From NCBI GenBank assembly GCA_052035915.1, contig JBPOHE010000046.1:1-42852 (forward strand): a stretch of 42,852 nucleotides of DNA, given 5' to 3'. The DNA is from JBPOHE01 sp052035915 (lineage in GTDB: Bacteria > Pseudomonadota > Gammaproteobacteria > Chromatiales > Chromatiaceae). Positions 17,655 through 26,873 of the stretch are shown piece after piece; within the stretch, counting starts at the first letter, position 1, and every line of letters begins with the position of its first letter. Both the position numbers and the translations under genes were made by a program. The notes beneath the pieces are model-generated. The model saw nothing but the letters and a program-made list of their open reading frames with translations. It did not search any database and was not told where the DNA came from.

Positions 17655-18048
17655 CCACTGGGTTTCGCCCGCCGTTGTTTTGTCCAAGCCTCCACGGCCT
17701 TGGTTCTTTGAGGCTCCTTCAAGCCGTACTCAAGTCTGCACCGGTTCCGGCCTTCGGACCCCGAAGCCGGGTTCAGAAACAGGATGAGGTGGAGTGGGAG
17801 AGAGGGGAGGCGTCACGGCTGGCCCCTCTCGCTGTCGGCGCTCCCGGGCCTGGGCCTGTTGGGCCGGTTTTCTGTTCTCTAAAGGAGAACAATGTCTCCA
17901 GATATGATGCATTGTTCTCTAAAAGAGAACAAAAACCGGCTGTTTTCGGTCGATGCCCGGAGCCACCAAGCCTTCATGCCAACGCCTCTGAGGTTTCTCC
18001 CTCGGCGGTAGATTCACCCAGGTACCCGTCTGGCTCAAGGCCGGGCTT
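17655..18048. other. Intergenic region between converging genes
   Basis: The gap lies between the converging GGDEF/EAL and DUF4239 genes. Apart from double-palindrome copy 2 (17841-17963) it holds no gene that I can recognise. Confidence 0.5.
17841..17963. repeat. Double-palindrome intergenic repeat, copy 2 of 5
   Basis: Arms at 17874-17893 and 17911-17930, each a GTTCTC-N-GAGAAC palindrome plus AAT and inverted relative to each other around a 17-base spacer. The flanks show the family's outer sequence (CTCCCGGGCCTGGGC on the left, a degenerate CCGG-rich end on the right). Confidence 0.85.
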
Positions 18049-18843
18049 TCATCTCCCCGCCGCCCCGATTTCGATCACCTCTTGGAACACCTCCGGCGAG
18101 ATGCTCACCGAACCCAGAAAGGGATGATCCAGTTGGATGACGACATGGAAGATGAGACCGATGAGGGCGGCCAGTAAGGCGATCATCACCGCATGGATAC
18201 GGATGTTCTCGGTACCGAGGATGAAGGTGAAGACAAGGGAGATGATGGCGCCGCCGATCAACCCCACCCAGATGATGCCGGGGAGTTCCTCTATGGCGTC
18301 GTCGAGGCGTTGGGCGCGCAACCGGCTCAGTTCGCCGAGGTTGTCGAGCAACTCCTCGTAAAGCTTTTCCTCCTGGGTGGTGCGCGGCGTGAGGGATTTC
18401 AAGCTCCCCCACAAGGAGATCAATCCTTGGGCGGCTGGTGGGGGAGGTTGCATGGCCGCCATGGCGGGGTATTCCTTTTCGACCACGTCATGGAGATAGT
18501 TCATGAGCCCGTCGCGGAGCTGGGTGAGCGCCTTCTCCTCATCGACTATGCCCATCTCGTAATACAACCGCAGGGCCAGGCTGGCCTCATGCTGGGTGTT
18601 GACGCGGGTCTGGTGAAATTGCTCCCAGACCACGATGACCACGAAGGCGAGCAAGACCCCGTAAATGGCGGCGATGGCGGCGAAGACAAAACCCGCCACC
18701 TCGTTGTGGATCATCCGCACCCGCAGCGGCATGAGTCTGTGGGTCAGATAAAACCCCAGCAGCGCAAGGACCATCATCACACCGAGAATCAGGCCCAGGG
18801 CCTGCCATTGAGACAGCATCAGGATTTTGGCCGACAGCGACAT
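18049..18843 (-). CDS. DUF4239 (bestrophin-like) membrane protein
   Basis: A 264-residue protein with four predicted transmembrane helices: two N-terminal (about 11-36 and 50-75) and two C-terminal (about 190-212 and 218-240), separated by a cytoplasmic helical domain (about 85-185). The HNEVAGFVFAAIAAIYGVLLAFVVIVVW-type second helix is characteristic of DUF4239, a family distantly related to bestrophin anion channels. The ATG at 18843 is chosen because AAGGGC lies nine bases upstream; the longer open frame to 18999 has no such signal. It is divergent from the cytochrome operon. Channel activity is inference. Confidence 0.82.
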   Translation of the reverse strand: MSLSAKILMLSQWQALGLILGVMMVLALLGFYLTHRLMPLRVRMIHNEVAGFVFAAIAAIYGVLLAFVVIVVWEQFHQTRVNTQHEASLALRLYYEMGIVDEEKALTQLRDGLMNYLHDVVEKEYPAMAAMQPPPPAAQGLISLWGSLKSLTPRTTQEEKLYEELLDNLGELSRLRAQRLDDAIEELPGIIWVGLIGGAIISLVFTFILGTENIRIHAVMIALLAALIGLIFHVVIQLDHPFLGSVSISPEVFQEVIEIGAAGR

Positions 18844-19037
18844 TGTGCGTTGCCCTTCGTGCGGGTTGGGAATGGGGAGATACAGACGAACATAGCATAG
18901 TCGGGAAGCGTGACGAGAGGCTTCCAGGCCTGGGTGAACCATTGCCCCGGTGAGCGGCCGGTGAGAACTGCGGGTTAAGATTCGCTTAATGATCGTCAAC
19001 CTATCCTCAGCGCCTGGTCACACTGGAGATACCTACC

Positions 19038-19442
19038 ATGCGCAATAAATCCTTGATTATCCTCGGCTGCCTGCCCCTGGGTGGCTTGGCTGTCGCCGAG
19101 ACGCCCGAAGCTATTCTGCACGGCTACGCGGTCGAGCTGGGCCAACAACCGGCGGAACCAAGGGAACTTTCCCCGCTTCAGGGCGAGCGTCTGTTCAACC
19201 GGCCCCAAGGAGGGGAATGGAGTTGTTCGAGTTGCCATACCCAAGACCCAAGGACGATGGGACGACACGCGACCACCGGCAAACCCATCGCCCCCCTGGC
19301 TCCGGTGGCGAACAGGGAACGCTTTACCGACCCGGGCAAGGTCGAGAAGTGGTTCAAGCGGAACTGTAACGATGTTTTGGGTCGTCCCTGCTCGGTGCGG
19401 GAGAAGGGGGATATCCTCGCCTATCTGCTGTCTGTCCGCTGA
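19038..19442 (+). CDS. DUF1924 monoheme c-type cytochrome (SHP-like)
   Basis: A 134-residue periplasmic cytochrome with a signal peptide (cleavage near AVA-ET, residue 20) and one heme site C63-x-x-C66-H67. The C-terminal KWFKRNCND segment and a second cysteine (C110, C118) match the sphaeroides heme protein (SHP) family, where an asparagine serves as the displaceable sixth ligand and a disulfide lies nearby; N109 or N111 would be the ligand here (inference). SHP binds oxygen, NO and other small ligands. The next genes encode its usual partners, a diheme cytochrome and a cytochrome b561, giving an electron path from quinol to SHP. ATG at 19038 follows GGAG. Confidence 0.85.
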   Translation: MRNKSLIILGCLPLGGLAVAETPEAILHGYAVELGQQPAEPRELSPLQGERLFNRPQGGEWSCSSCHTQDPRTMGRHATTGKPIAPLAPVANRERFTDPGKVEKWFKRNCNDVLGRPCSVREKGDILAYLLSVR

Positions 19443-19454
19443 GGTGCGCCGGTG

Positions 19455-19934
19455 ATGATCACAAAACCTTTGGTCCAGATACTCTTCTGCCTCATGACGA
19501 GCAGCTTGGTAGCTTCGGCCCGGGCCGATGACTCCGTGCAACTCAAGATCCCCGCGGATGCCTCTGGAACCGCCGCTTGGCGGGAAGAATGTGGTTCCTG
19601 CCACCTGGCCTATCCGCCGGGATTTCTACCCGCCGACTCCTGGCGTGCCCTGATGGCCGGTCTGGAGCGGCATTTCGGGGTCGATGCCGGACTCGATCCC
19701 AAGGTGCGGGGAGAGATCCTCGACTTACTCATCAGATACGCGGGCTCGGGCCGACGCCACAGCGCTACCCCGCTACGCATCAGCGAGACGGCTTGGTTCC
19801 GTCACGAGCATGACGAGGTGCCAGCGCCGCTCTGGCAATCGCCGCGGATCAAATCGGCCGCCAACTGTCAGGCCTGCCATCTGGAAGCCGATACAGGTCA
19901 TTACTCCGAGCGCTCATTGCGAATACCGCGTTAG
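19455..19934 (+). CDS. Diheme cytochrome c (DHC-like)
   Basis: A 159-residue periplasmic protein with a signal peptide (cleavage near ARA-DD) and two heme attachment sites, C46-x-x-C49-H50 and C138-x-x-C141-H142. This matches the diheme cytochrome DHC that reduces SHP in Rhodobacter and Shewanella. It starts 12 bases after the SHP-like gene; ATG at 19455 with GAGG about ten bases upstream is preferred to the GTG three bases earlier. It is expected to pass electrons from the membrane cytochrome b561 to SHP. Confidence 0.88.
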   Translation: MITKPLVQILFCLMTSSLVASARADDSVQLKIPADASGTAAWREECGSCHLAYPPGFLPADSWRALMAGLERHFGVDAGLDPKVRGEILDLLIRYAGSGRRHSATPLRISETAWFRHEHDEVPAPLWQSPRIKSAANCQACHLEADTGHYSERSLRIPR

Positions 19935-19945
19935 AGGATCACGAC

Positions 19946-20698
19946 ATGAACACAGCCAATACGCAGACAACTTCGATTCTTGTTTGGGACTGGCCGACAC
20001 GGATTTTTCACTGGTCGCTGGCGCTCAGTTTTCTCGGCGCCTATCTGACCGCGGAAAGCGAGGTCTATCGGAATCTCCATGTACTTTTCGGCTATAGCTT
20101 CGCCGGTCTGATTGTGTTCCGTCTGCTCTGGGGCCTGGTCGGGTCGAACTATGCCCGGTTCACCGAGTTCGTGCGTGGCCCGGGCGCGGTAGGGGCCTAT
20201 CTGAAGTCTCTTTTCAGTCGCCAACCCAAGCACTATATCGGTCATAATCCCGCCGGGGCCCTGGCCATACTCTTACTGCTCGGCGTCGGCCTGATCCTTT
20301 CCCTCTCCGGTTGGGCCCATTTCGAGGGGCTGGGCGGGGACTGGCTGGAAGAGGTGCATGAGGTGTTGGGCAACCTGATGTTGGCCCTGGTGGCCGTGCA
20401 TATCCTGGGAGTCATCCTGAGTAGTCGTCTGCATGGCGAGAATCTGGCCAAGTCCATGCTCACCGGGAGGAAACGCGGTCCGAGCGAGGCCGGTATCGCC
20501 AGTGCCCGTCCCCTGATTGCCGCCCTTTTGCTGGCTGTCATTGCCGGCTTCTGGACCCTGGCACCCCAAGGCTATGGCGGTTTGATCCAACCTGGGCCGG
20601 GGGCGGGGAGTGAGTCCTCCGTGGCGGCCCAGGTCTTTCCAGAGGGTGCGCGGCAGAAGGATCGGGGCCGGCGTTCCGAGCACACCAAGGACCATTGA
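19946..20698 (+). CDS. Cytochrome b561, Ni-hydrogenase b-type/DHC partner
   Basis: A 250-residue integral membrane diheme cytochrome b with four helices. Likely heme ligands are the histidines in TRIFHWSL, NLHVLFGY, EVHEVLGN and AVHILGV. The N-terminal VWDWPTRIFHW signature is typical of bacterial cytochrome b561 that oxidises quinol and reduces a periplasmic cytochrome. A C-terminal tail of about 60 residues extends past the last heme helix, with one extra hydrophobic stretch. The gene starts 11 bases after the diheme cytochrome with GAGGA upstream, so the three cytochrome genes form one transcript. Confidence 0.92.
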   Translation: MNTANTQTTSILVWDWPTRIFHWSLALSFLGAYLTAESEVYRNLHVLFGYSFAGLIVFRLLWGLVGSNYARFTEFVRGPGAVGAYLKSLFSRQPKHYIGHNPAGALAILLLLGVGLILSLSGWAHFEGLGGDWLEEVHEVLGNLMLALVAVHILGVILSSRLHGENLAKSMLTGRKRGPSEAGIASARPLIAALLLAVIAGFWTLAPQGYGGLIQPGPGAGSESSVAAQVFPEGARQKDRGRRSEHTKDH

Positions 20699-20728
20699 GC
20701 TCCTCCTCGGCAACACCAGGCGACACAG

Positions 20729-21394
20729 ATGCGGCTCCTCGTGGTGGAAGACGATGTCATGCTGGGGGAAGCCCTACAGGTCGGACTGCGGCAGCAGGGT
20801 TTCAGTGTAGATTGGCTCAAGGATGGCGTGGCCGCCCAACAGGCGCTACAGACCGAGCCCTTCGCCGCGGTGGTCCTGGATCTGGGATTGCCGCGGCGCT
20901 CCGGGATCGATGTGCTCAAGGAGCTGCGAGGGCAGGGAGGGGGGCTACCTGTCCTCATTCTCACGGCCCGGGACCGGGTCGAGGATCGGATCGGTGGTCT
21001 GGATGCCGGCGCCGATGACTATATGATCAAGCCCTTCGACCTGGGCGAATTGGCGGCCCGGCTCCGGGCGCTCATCCGTCGGGCCAACGGTTCTGCTTCG
21101 CCGCTGATCTGCGTCGGTCCCTTGCAACTCGATCCAGTGAGCCATAAGGTCAGTCTGCGCGGTGAAGACAAGCCGCTGTCCGCCAGGGAATTCGCCGTAT
21201 TGCAGGAATTGATGCGGCTGCCGGGACGGGTGATCTCCCGACAGCAGTTGGAATCCCGGCTCTATGCCTGGGATGAGGAACTCGAATCCAATGCCATCGA
21301 CGTCTATATCCATCATCTGCGCCGCAAGCTGGGGGCGGAAGTCATCCGGACCCTGCGCGGGGTGGGGTGGTTCATTCCTCGGGAACTGACATGA
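20729..21394 (+). CDS. OmpR/PhoB-family response regulator (QseB/PmrA type)
   Basis: A 221-residue two-domain regulator. The receiver domain has the acidic pocket E7-D8-D9, phospho-acceptor D51, T79 and K101. The C-terminal half (about 125-220) is a winged helix with the LSAREFAVLQELMRLPGRVISRQQL pattern of OmpR/PhoB factors. It follows the cytochrome b561 gene by 30 bases and its stop overlaps the kinase start (ATGA). It therefore likely controls this same operon in response to the kinase, as in SHP operons of other proteobacteria; the operator was not identified. Confidence 0.93.
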   Translation: MRLLVVEDDVMLGEALQVGLRQQGFSVDWLKDGVAAQQALQTEPFAAVVLDLGLPRRSGIDVLKELRGQGGGLPVLILTARDRVEDRIGGLDAGADDYMIKPFDLGELAARLRALIRRANGSASPLICVGPLQLDPVSHKVSLRGEDKPLSAREFAVLQELMRLPGRVISRQQLESRLYAWDEELESNAIDVYIHHLRRKLGAEVIRTLRGVGWFIPRELT

Positions 21395-22737
21395 GCCTGG
21401 TGGTGCGGGGGAGCCTGCGACGGCGCCTGCTGCTGTCCCTGTTGGCCAGCCTGGCGGTGGTGTGGGTGCTGGTGTCCCTGATCACGGTATGGGAGACCAG
21501 CGCTGAGTTGGATGAGCTGCTTGACGGCCATCTGGCCCAGAGCGCCGCCTTGCTCATCGCCCAACTCGGGCATGAGCCTGAAGAGATCGAATTGGAGCAC
21601 CTGCCCCTGCTGCATAAGTATGCCCATCGGGTGGCCTTCCAGGTCTGGGAGGGAGGGGATCGGCTGCGGCTGCACTCCAGTAACGCCCCTAACCGGCGCC
21701 TGACGGACAAGGATCATGGTTTCGCTGACGCGCGGCATGAGGGTAAAGGCTGGCGGGTGTTCAGTCGTTGGGACGAGGATCATCGCTATCTGGTGCAGAT
21801 CGGCGAGGCGGCCGAGTCCCGGGGCGAGCTGGTGGAAGAAATGCGGCACGCGATGCTGCCCCCCGTGCTGTTCAGCCTGCCGGTGTTCGGGGTGGCGATC
21901 TGGTTGGCGGTGGGTCGGGGGTTGCGGCCCTTGGCCCGGGTACGGGAGGCCATTGCCGGTTCCGATCCCCGCAGTCTGAGTCCCCTGGGTGGCGAGGCGC
22001 CCATCGAGATTGCGCCGCTGATCGAACAACTCAACCGGCTCTTTGCCCGGGTGGAAAGCCTGCTCGAATCCGAAAGGCGCTTTACCGCCGACGCGGCCCA
22101 TGAGTTGCGTACCCCGCTGGCCGCCCTCAAGACCCAGGCCCAGGTGGCTCTGGGGGCGATGACGGCCGCCGAACGCGACCAGGCCCTGCATTCCCTCAGC
22201 CGGGGTTGTGACCGGGCGGCGCATCTGGTGGAGCAGTTGCTGACCCTGGCCCGGCTCGAGGCCGAGACCTGGCGGGCGAACTTCGTTGTCCTCGATCTCC
22301 ATGCCCTGGCGGCCCAGGTGATGGCTGAGATGTTGGAATTGGCCATCGCCAGACAGATCGAAATGGCGTTGCAGGGGGAGGGACGTTTTCTGGTCCGCGG
22401 TAACGCCGGTCTGCTTGGTATTCTGTTACGAAACCTGCTCGACAACGCCCTGCGCCATGGGCCCCTGGGTTCCCAGGTCGTGCTACGGTTGGAACGGGGA
22501 CCCCGGCAGCGGCTGGTGCATGTGATCGACCAGGGACCCGGGATCAGCGAGGACGAACGCGATAAGGTCCGTCAGCGGTTTTATCGGAGTCCGGGAACCG
22601 AGGCGCCCGGCAGCGGGCTGGGGTTGTCCATCGTCGAGCGTATCGCCGAGATCCACGATGGTTACTTGGAGCTTCGCCCAGGTGCCGGAGGGATGGGGCT
22701 GGAGGCCTTGATTGGTTTTCCCCGGGCGGATGACTGA
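21391..22737 (+). CDS. Sensor histidine kinase (QseC-like)
   Basis: A 448-residue membrane kinase. Two helices (about 11-33 and 156-178) enclose a periplasmic sensor domain of the 2CSK_N/QseC type. A HAMP-like linker leads to the dimerisation box FTADAAHELRTPL with phospho-acceptor H237, followed by the N box (NLLDNALRHGP), and the G box (GSGLGLSIV). All catalytic motifs are intact. The ATG at 21391 overlaps the regulator's TGA, so the pair is coupled. The stimulus is unknown; the operon context suggests a redox-active or toxic small molecule handled by the cytochromes. Confidence 0.92.
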   Translation: MSLVVRGSLRRRLLLSLLASLAVVWVLVSLITVWETSAELDELLDGHLAQSAALLIAQLGHEPEEIELEHLPLLHKYAHRVAFQVWEGGDRLRLHSSNAPNRRLTDKDHGFADARHEGKGWRVFSRWDEDHRYLVQIGEAAESRGELVEEMRHAMLPPVLFSLPVFGVAIWLAVGRGLRPLARVREAIAGSDPRSLSPLGGEAPIEIAPLIEQLNRLFARVESLLESERRFTADAAHELRTPLAALKTQAQVALGAMTAAERDQALHSLSRGCDRAAHLVEQLLTLARLEAETWRANFVVLDLHALAAQVMAEMLELAIARQIEMALQGEGRFLVRGNAGLLGILLRNLLDNALRHGPLGSQVVLRLERGPRQRLVHVIDQGPGISEDERDKVRQRFYRSPGTEAPGSGLGLSIVERIAEIHDGYLELRPGAGGMGLEALIGFPRADD

Positions 22738-23000
22738 GGTTTTCAGCCGAACCGCGACTCATGGCAAGGCGAGAGGATTTCGATTATCTTGGTGCGGTCA
22801 CCTCTCGGAATCATTACCCGCCCCTTCTCTCTCCCCCTACTGGCGAGCGACTGGACAGCAAAGGGCCTTGGAGGTGACTCGCTGTGCGGTCGGTCGAGTC
22901 AGGGAATGAAGCCTGAGACGAGGGGCCCAGGGGACGGCGTTATTGATTCACGACCGGGCCCAGAATCATGTTCCGGACCACAACCAAAGGATACCCACCT

Positions 23001-23450
23001 ATGATGAAACAGATGACCGCTCTCCTAGCCGCCTTGACCCTGACTGGCGCCGCCTTCGCCGCGGACCTGGCTACCCCCGATGAGGCCAAGGCCCTCAGCC
23101 AGAAGGCCCAGAAGGCCGTGAACGACATGGGCAAGGAGAAGGCTTTCGCTGCTTTTGCCGAGGCCAACGGCGGCTATCAGAGCAAGGACCTCTATGTCTT
23201 CTGTATGGATATGGAAGGCAAGATGCTGCTCCATGCCAAGAAGCCGGAGTTGAACGGCAAGCCCATGCTGGATTTCAACAAGTACGGCGACTTCCTGTTC
23301 AAGGACATGGTGGCGACCGCCAAGCAATCCGGCGAGGGTTGGGTGAATTACAAATGGCCCTATCCCGGTACCGAAGAGATCAAGGAAAAGACCACCTATA
23401 TCATGACCAACAAGGAAGGCTTCTTTTGCGGTGTAGGCGCCTATAAGTAG
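23001..23450 (+). CDS. Periplasmic single Cache-domain protein
   Basis: A 149-residue exported protein: signal peptide (cleavage near AFA-AD) and then one Cache fold with DLYVFCMDMEGKMLLHA, GKPMLDF, GWVNYKWPYPGT and KTTYIMTN, all typical of sCache_2 domains. There is no transmembrane or output domain, so it is a free ligand-binding protein or a subunit for a membrane receptor. ATG at 23001 is chosen for the AAAGGA about nine bases upstream. The gene is alone, followed by a hairpin, and precedes the Fnr-like regulator by 300 bases. Confidence 0.87.
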   Translation: MMKQMTALLAALTLTGAAFAADLATPDEAKALSQKAQKAVNDMGKEKAFAAFAEANGGYQSKDLYVFCMDMEGKMLLHAKKPELNGKPMLDFNKYGDFLFKDMVATAKQSGEGWVNYKWPYPGTEEIKEKTTYIMTNKEGFFCGVGAYK

Positions 23451-23755
23451 CCGCTTCCCGGCGTCCCGGCGTTCGAACCCGTCCGGGACGCACCTTGGGT
23501 TTCTCCCGCCCGCGGCCTTGGGTCGGGCAGCGCGGCAGTTTCCTCGTAGGGAACCGAAGAAATCTGCGATACTTAAATCTCCAGGGCAAGGTGCTGTCTG
23601 GACCGCCATCCAAGCGAACCGGGACGGGTGATGGGGGTCGCGATCGTTGGAGGGGTTGACCGGGAGCCGCTCCAAGACGACAAGAGTCGAAAGTACCATG
23701 TCGGAGAGCACTGAAGCCATCCGCTATAAGTCGCTACAAGCCGCAATGTCACAAG
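23451..23755. other. Intergenic region with a terminator-like hairpin
   Basis: GCGTCCCGG at 23461-23469 pairs with CCGGGACGC at 23483-23491 (9-bp stem, 13-base loop) shortly after the Cache gene, a likely transcript end. The rest leads to the Fnr-like regulator gene. I see no further gene and no clear promoter boxes. Confidence 0.5.
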
Positions 23756-24460
23756 ATGAAAACAGTTACCCTCAAGGAAGCCTGGTCAGGTCAGGCGAAT
23801 TGTCTCCAATGTACAATTCGTTCCTCCGTATTGTTCGCGGGTGTCAGTGAAGAGAGTTTTCACAGCATCCATCAGCCCATCGACCAATACAGTCTCAAGC
23901 CCGGGCTGACGCTCTATCACGCCGGCGATCCCGGCGAGTTCATGTTCACTATCCGTTCCGGTTTGGTGAAGCTGGTGCAGTACCTGCCCGACGGCGATCA
24001 GCGTATCGTCCGCCTGGCCCGGGCCACCGATCTGATCGGTCTCGAACTGCTGGTGGAGCCCCGTTATCACCATGACGCCGTGATTCTCCAACCGACGGAG
24101 GTCTGTCGTTTCCAGGCCGCCATGGTCAACCAACTCAGCCGCGACAATCCGCGCCTGCATCGGGAACTCATGCTGCGCTGGCATCGGGCACTGAGCGAGG
24201 CCGATGCCTGGTTGACCGAACTCTCCACGGGTTCGGCCCGGGCGCGGATCGCCCGCTTCGTGTTGCGGATAGTCAACGGCAGCAAGGACAGCTCCTGTGA
24301 ACTCTTCAGCCGGGAGGATATGGGCGCCATGCTGGGGATCACCACGGAAACCGCCAGCCGGACCGTCGCCGAGTTCAAGCGCCAGGGCTTTCTCAAGGAA
24401 ACCAGCAGCAACCACTTTAGCGTAGAGGTCAAGAAGCTGCGCCGCATCGCCGAAGGCTGA
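23756..24460 (+). CDS. Crp/Fnr family transcriptional regulator with atypical N-terminal cysteines
   Basis: A 234-residue regulator with a cyclic-nucleotide-binding-like beta-barrel (about 30-145), a dimer helix and a C-terminal winged helix. The recognition helix reads ETASR, the E-x-x-S-R pattern of FNR that reads TTGAT half-sites. The N-terminus has C16 and C19 (NCLQC), and a central cysteine C117, but lacks the third N-terminal cysteine that completes the FNR 4Fe-4S ligand set (the position reads SSVLF). It may bind an altered cluster, use another ligand, or sense differently. Transcribed alone. The weak ribosome site makes the ATG at 23756 likely but not certain. Confidence 0.88.
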   Translation: MKTVTLKEAWSGQANCLQCTIRSSVLFAGVSEESFHSIHQPIDQYSLKPGLTLYHAGDPGEFMFTIRSGLVKLVQYLPDGDQRIVRLARATDLIGLELLVEPRYHHDAVILQPTEVCRFQAAMVNQLSRDNPRLHRELMLRWHRALSEADAWLTELSTGSARARIARFVLRIVNGSKDSSCELFSREDMGAMLGITTETASRTVAEFKRQGFLKETSSNHFSVEVKKLRRIAEG

Positions 24461-24742
24461 TCCGGTTCCTTGTCGGAGCCTTTCCCAGGTCGGCGTTCCT
24501 TGAACGCGGCCAGTCTCCGCTTGCGCCGATTCGATCTGGAGCCGTTCCAACGGCCTGTGCCGCGATTCCCCTGCCCCTGTCCCGAGAGGTTGTGAAAAAA
24601 TCGTCGCGAGCGGTCCGAACACTCGACGCCCCGCAGCGAGTCCCCGAGACATATCAAGTAGATAGCGAGGGGTGAGCGAGGACGCAACGCCGTGATCGGA
24701 TCGTGCAGCCGATTTCTTCATAAGCTCTGAGAGAACCCAGCG

Positions 24743-26635
24743 ATGGCCTTGATCACCCTGAACAATATCTTTCTGGCCTTCGGCGGACCAACGCTCCTGG
24801 AGGCCGTCAACCTGAGCGTGGACGGCGGCGAGCGCGCCTGCCTGATCGGTCGCAACGGGGCGGGAAAATCCAGTCTGCTCGGGGTGATCGCCGGTCAGAT
24901 CCAGGCCGATGGCGGCGAACGGGTGATCGCCCCCGGCCAGGGCATCGGCTGGTTGCGCCAGGAGGTGCCCGACGACATCCGCGGCAGTCTGTTCGAGGTG
25001 GTCGCCAGCGGTCTGGGTGATCTGGCGGCACTGGTGGGGGAATATCATCGCCTGAGTCTGGCCCTGCACCAGCAGCCATCGGACGCACTTTACCGCCAGC
25101 TTGCCCAGGTCCAGCACGAGCTGGAGGCCCGGGAAGGTTGGCAGGCCGGGCAACGGGTGGAAACCGTGCTGTCGCGGTTGGGATTACCGCCGGAGGAGCG
25201 TTTCGAGACCCTCTCCGGCGGTGGCAAGCGCCGAGTCATGCTGGCCCGGGCGCTGGTGGCCGAACCAGGCATCCTCTTGCTGGACGAGCCCACCAACCAC
25301 CTGGATATGGACTCCATCGCCTGGCTGGAATCCTTCCTGTTGGGGTATCGCGGGGCCTTGGTCTTCGTCACCCATGACCGGGTATTCCTACAGCGGTTGG
25401 CGACGCGGATCCTGGAGCTGGATCGGGGCCAACTCCGGGATTGGCCGGGCGATTACACCAACTATCTGCGGCGGCGGGACGAGCGCCTCAACGCCGAGGC
25501 CAAGGAGAACGAACGCTTCGACAAGCGCTTGGCGGAAGAAGAACGCTGGATTCGCAAGGGCATCGAGGCGCGGCGCACCCGCAACGAAGGTCGGGTGCGG
25601 GCCTTGTTGTCCATGCGGGAGGAACGCCGGGCCCGGCGTGACCTGGAAGGTCGGGTCCAGCTCGGGTTGCAGAAGGCCGAGGCCTCGGGGCGGCTGGTGG
25701 TCGAGGCCGAGCACATCGGCTATGCCTGGGATGGGCGGCCCATCGTCAAGGATTTTTCCACCCTGGTGCTGCGCGGCGACAAGATCGGGGTGATGGGACC
25801 CAACGGTATCGGCAAGACCACGCTCCTCAATCTACTCCTGGGGCGTCTGGCCCCGGACAGCGGCCGCCTCCGGCTCGGTCAGCGCGTCGAGGTGGCCTAT
25901 TTCGATCAGATGCGCACCCAGCTCGATGAGGAGAAATCGGTGCAGGACAATGTCGCCGATGGCAGCGACTGGATCCGCGGCAGTGGTCGCGCCAAACATG
26001 TCATGGGCTATTTGCAGGAGTTTCTCTTTACCCCGGAACGCGCCCGTACCCCGGTCAAGGCCCTGTCCGGGGGCGAGCGCAACCGTCTGCTGCTGGCCCG
26101 CCTGTTCGCCAAACCGGCGAATGTGCTGGTGCTCGACGAACCAACCAACGACCTCGACAGCGATACCCTGGAACTCCTGGAGGAACTCCTCATCGACTAT
26201 CAGGGCACCCTGCTGCTGGTGAGTCATGACCGCGCCTTTCTCGACAATGTGGTCACCAGTTGTCTGGTGTTCGAGGGCGAGGGCCGGGTGCAGGAATATG
26301 TCGGCGGCTATCAGGACTGGCTGCGTCAACGTCCCCAACCGTCACCCGCCTCCCAGCGCTCCCAGCCCGCGGCGGAGAAGGTCAGGGAATCCCGCCCGCG
26401 ACCGTCCGAATCCAGGCTGAGCTACAAGGAGCAGCAGGAACTCCAGACCCTGCCGGCGCGGATCGAACAGCTCGAAGCCGAGTTGGCCCTGGGACAGGCG
26501 GCGCTGGCCGACCCCGGTTTCTACCAACGTCCAGGGGAGGAAATCGCCGCTTTGCGGGAGAAGTTGGGCCGTCTGGAGACCGAACTCGACCTAGCCTACG
26601 AGCGCTGGGAGGCGTTGGAGGCGCGGCGGGGATGA
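24743..26635 (+). CDS. uup: ABC-F family ATPase Uup
   Basis: A 630-residue tandem ATPase without membrane segments. Domain 1 has Walker A GRNGAGKSS (36-44) and signature LSGGGKRRV. Domain 2 has Walker A GPNGIGKTT and signature LSGGERNRL, each with an LDEPTNHLD- or LDEPTNDLD-type Walker B. A linker of charged helices joins them, and a C-terminal coiled-coil (about 555-630) marks the Uup branch. Uup acts on ribosomes and lowers precise transposon excision in E. coli. ATG at 24743 with GAGAG upstream. Confidence 0.93.
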   Translation: MALITLNNIFLAFGGPTLLEAVNLSVDGGERACLIGRNGAGKSSLLGVIAGQIQADGGERVIAPGQGIGWLRQEVPDDIRGSLFEVVASGLGDLAALVGEYHRLSLALHQQPSDALYRQLAQVQHELEAREGWQAGQRVETVLSRLGLPPEERFETLSGGGKRRVMLARALVAEPGILLLDEPTNHLDMDSIAWLESFLLGYRGALVFVTHDRVFLQRLATRILELDRGQLRDWPGDYTNYLRRRDERLNAEAKENERFDKRLAEEERWIRKGIEARRTRNEGRVRALLSMREERRARRDLEGRVQLGLQKAEASGRLVVEAEHIGYAWDGRPIVKDFSTLVLRGDKIGVMGPNGIGKTTLLNLLLGRLAPDSGRLRLGQRVEVAYFDQMRTQLDEEKSVQDNVADGSDWIRGSGRAKHVMGYLQEFLFTPERARTPVKALSGGERNRLLLARLFAKPANVLVLDEPTNDLDSDTLELLEELLIDYQGTLLLVSHDRAFLDNVVTSCLVFEGEGRVQEYVGGYQDWLRQRPQPSPASQRSQPAAEKVRESRPRPSESRLSYKEQQELQTLPARIEQLEAELALGQAALADPGFYQRPGEEIAALREKLGRLETELDLAYERWEALEARRG

Positions 26636-26670
26636 ACCGGTTCGGAGAAAACTCCTGGCGGATGCGATCC

Positions 26671-26786
26671 GGGCCTCGGCTGAAAAAGGTCATTTTTGTT
26701 CTTGTATAAAGAACAATATTGTCTTTATTGTTCTCGTTTAGAGAACATGAATCCTGTGACCAGCTGGTTTCGGCTCAGGCCCGGGA
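26671..26786. repeat. Double-palindrome intergenic repeat, copy 3 of 5
   Basis: Arms at 26698-26717 and 26727-26746 with a 9-base spacer, the shortest in the set. The left flank GGGCCTCGGCTGAAAA and right flank CTCAGGCCCGGGA match the outer sequences of the other copies. It sits between uup and pncC. Confidence 0.85.
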
Positions 26787-26873
26787 CAGGAACAGACCGG
26801 AAACTGAAGCGGCGAGGCGAGGGGCGGTTACTCGCACGGCTGAGGGCAACATTCAAGCCTCGGGGAGAAGCGA

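Noticed and set aside
24461..24742. Gap between the Fnr-like gene and uup checked for tRNA or small RNA genes.
   Set aside because: No cloverleaf or clear hairpin with a T-run was found.
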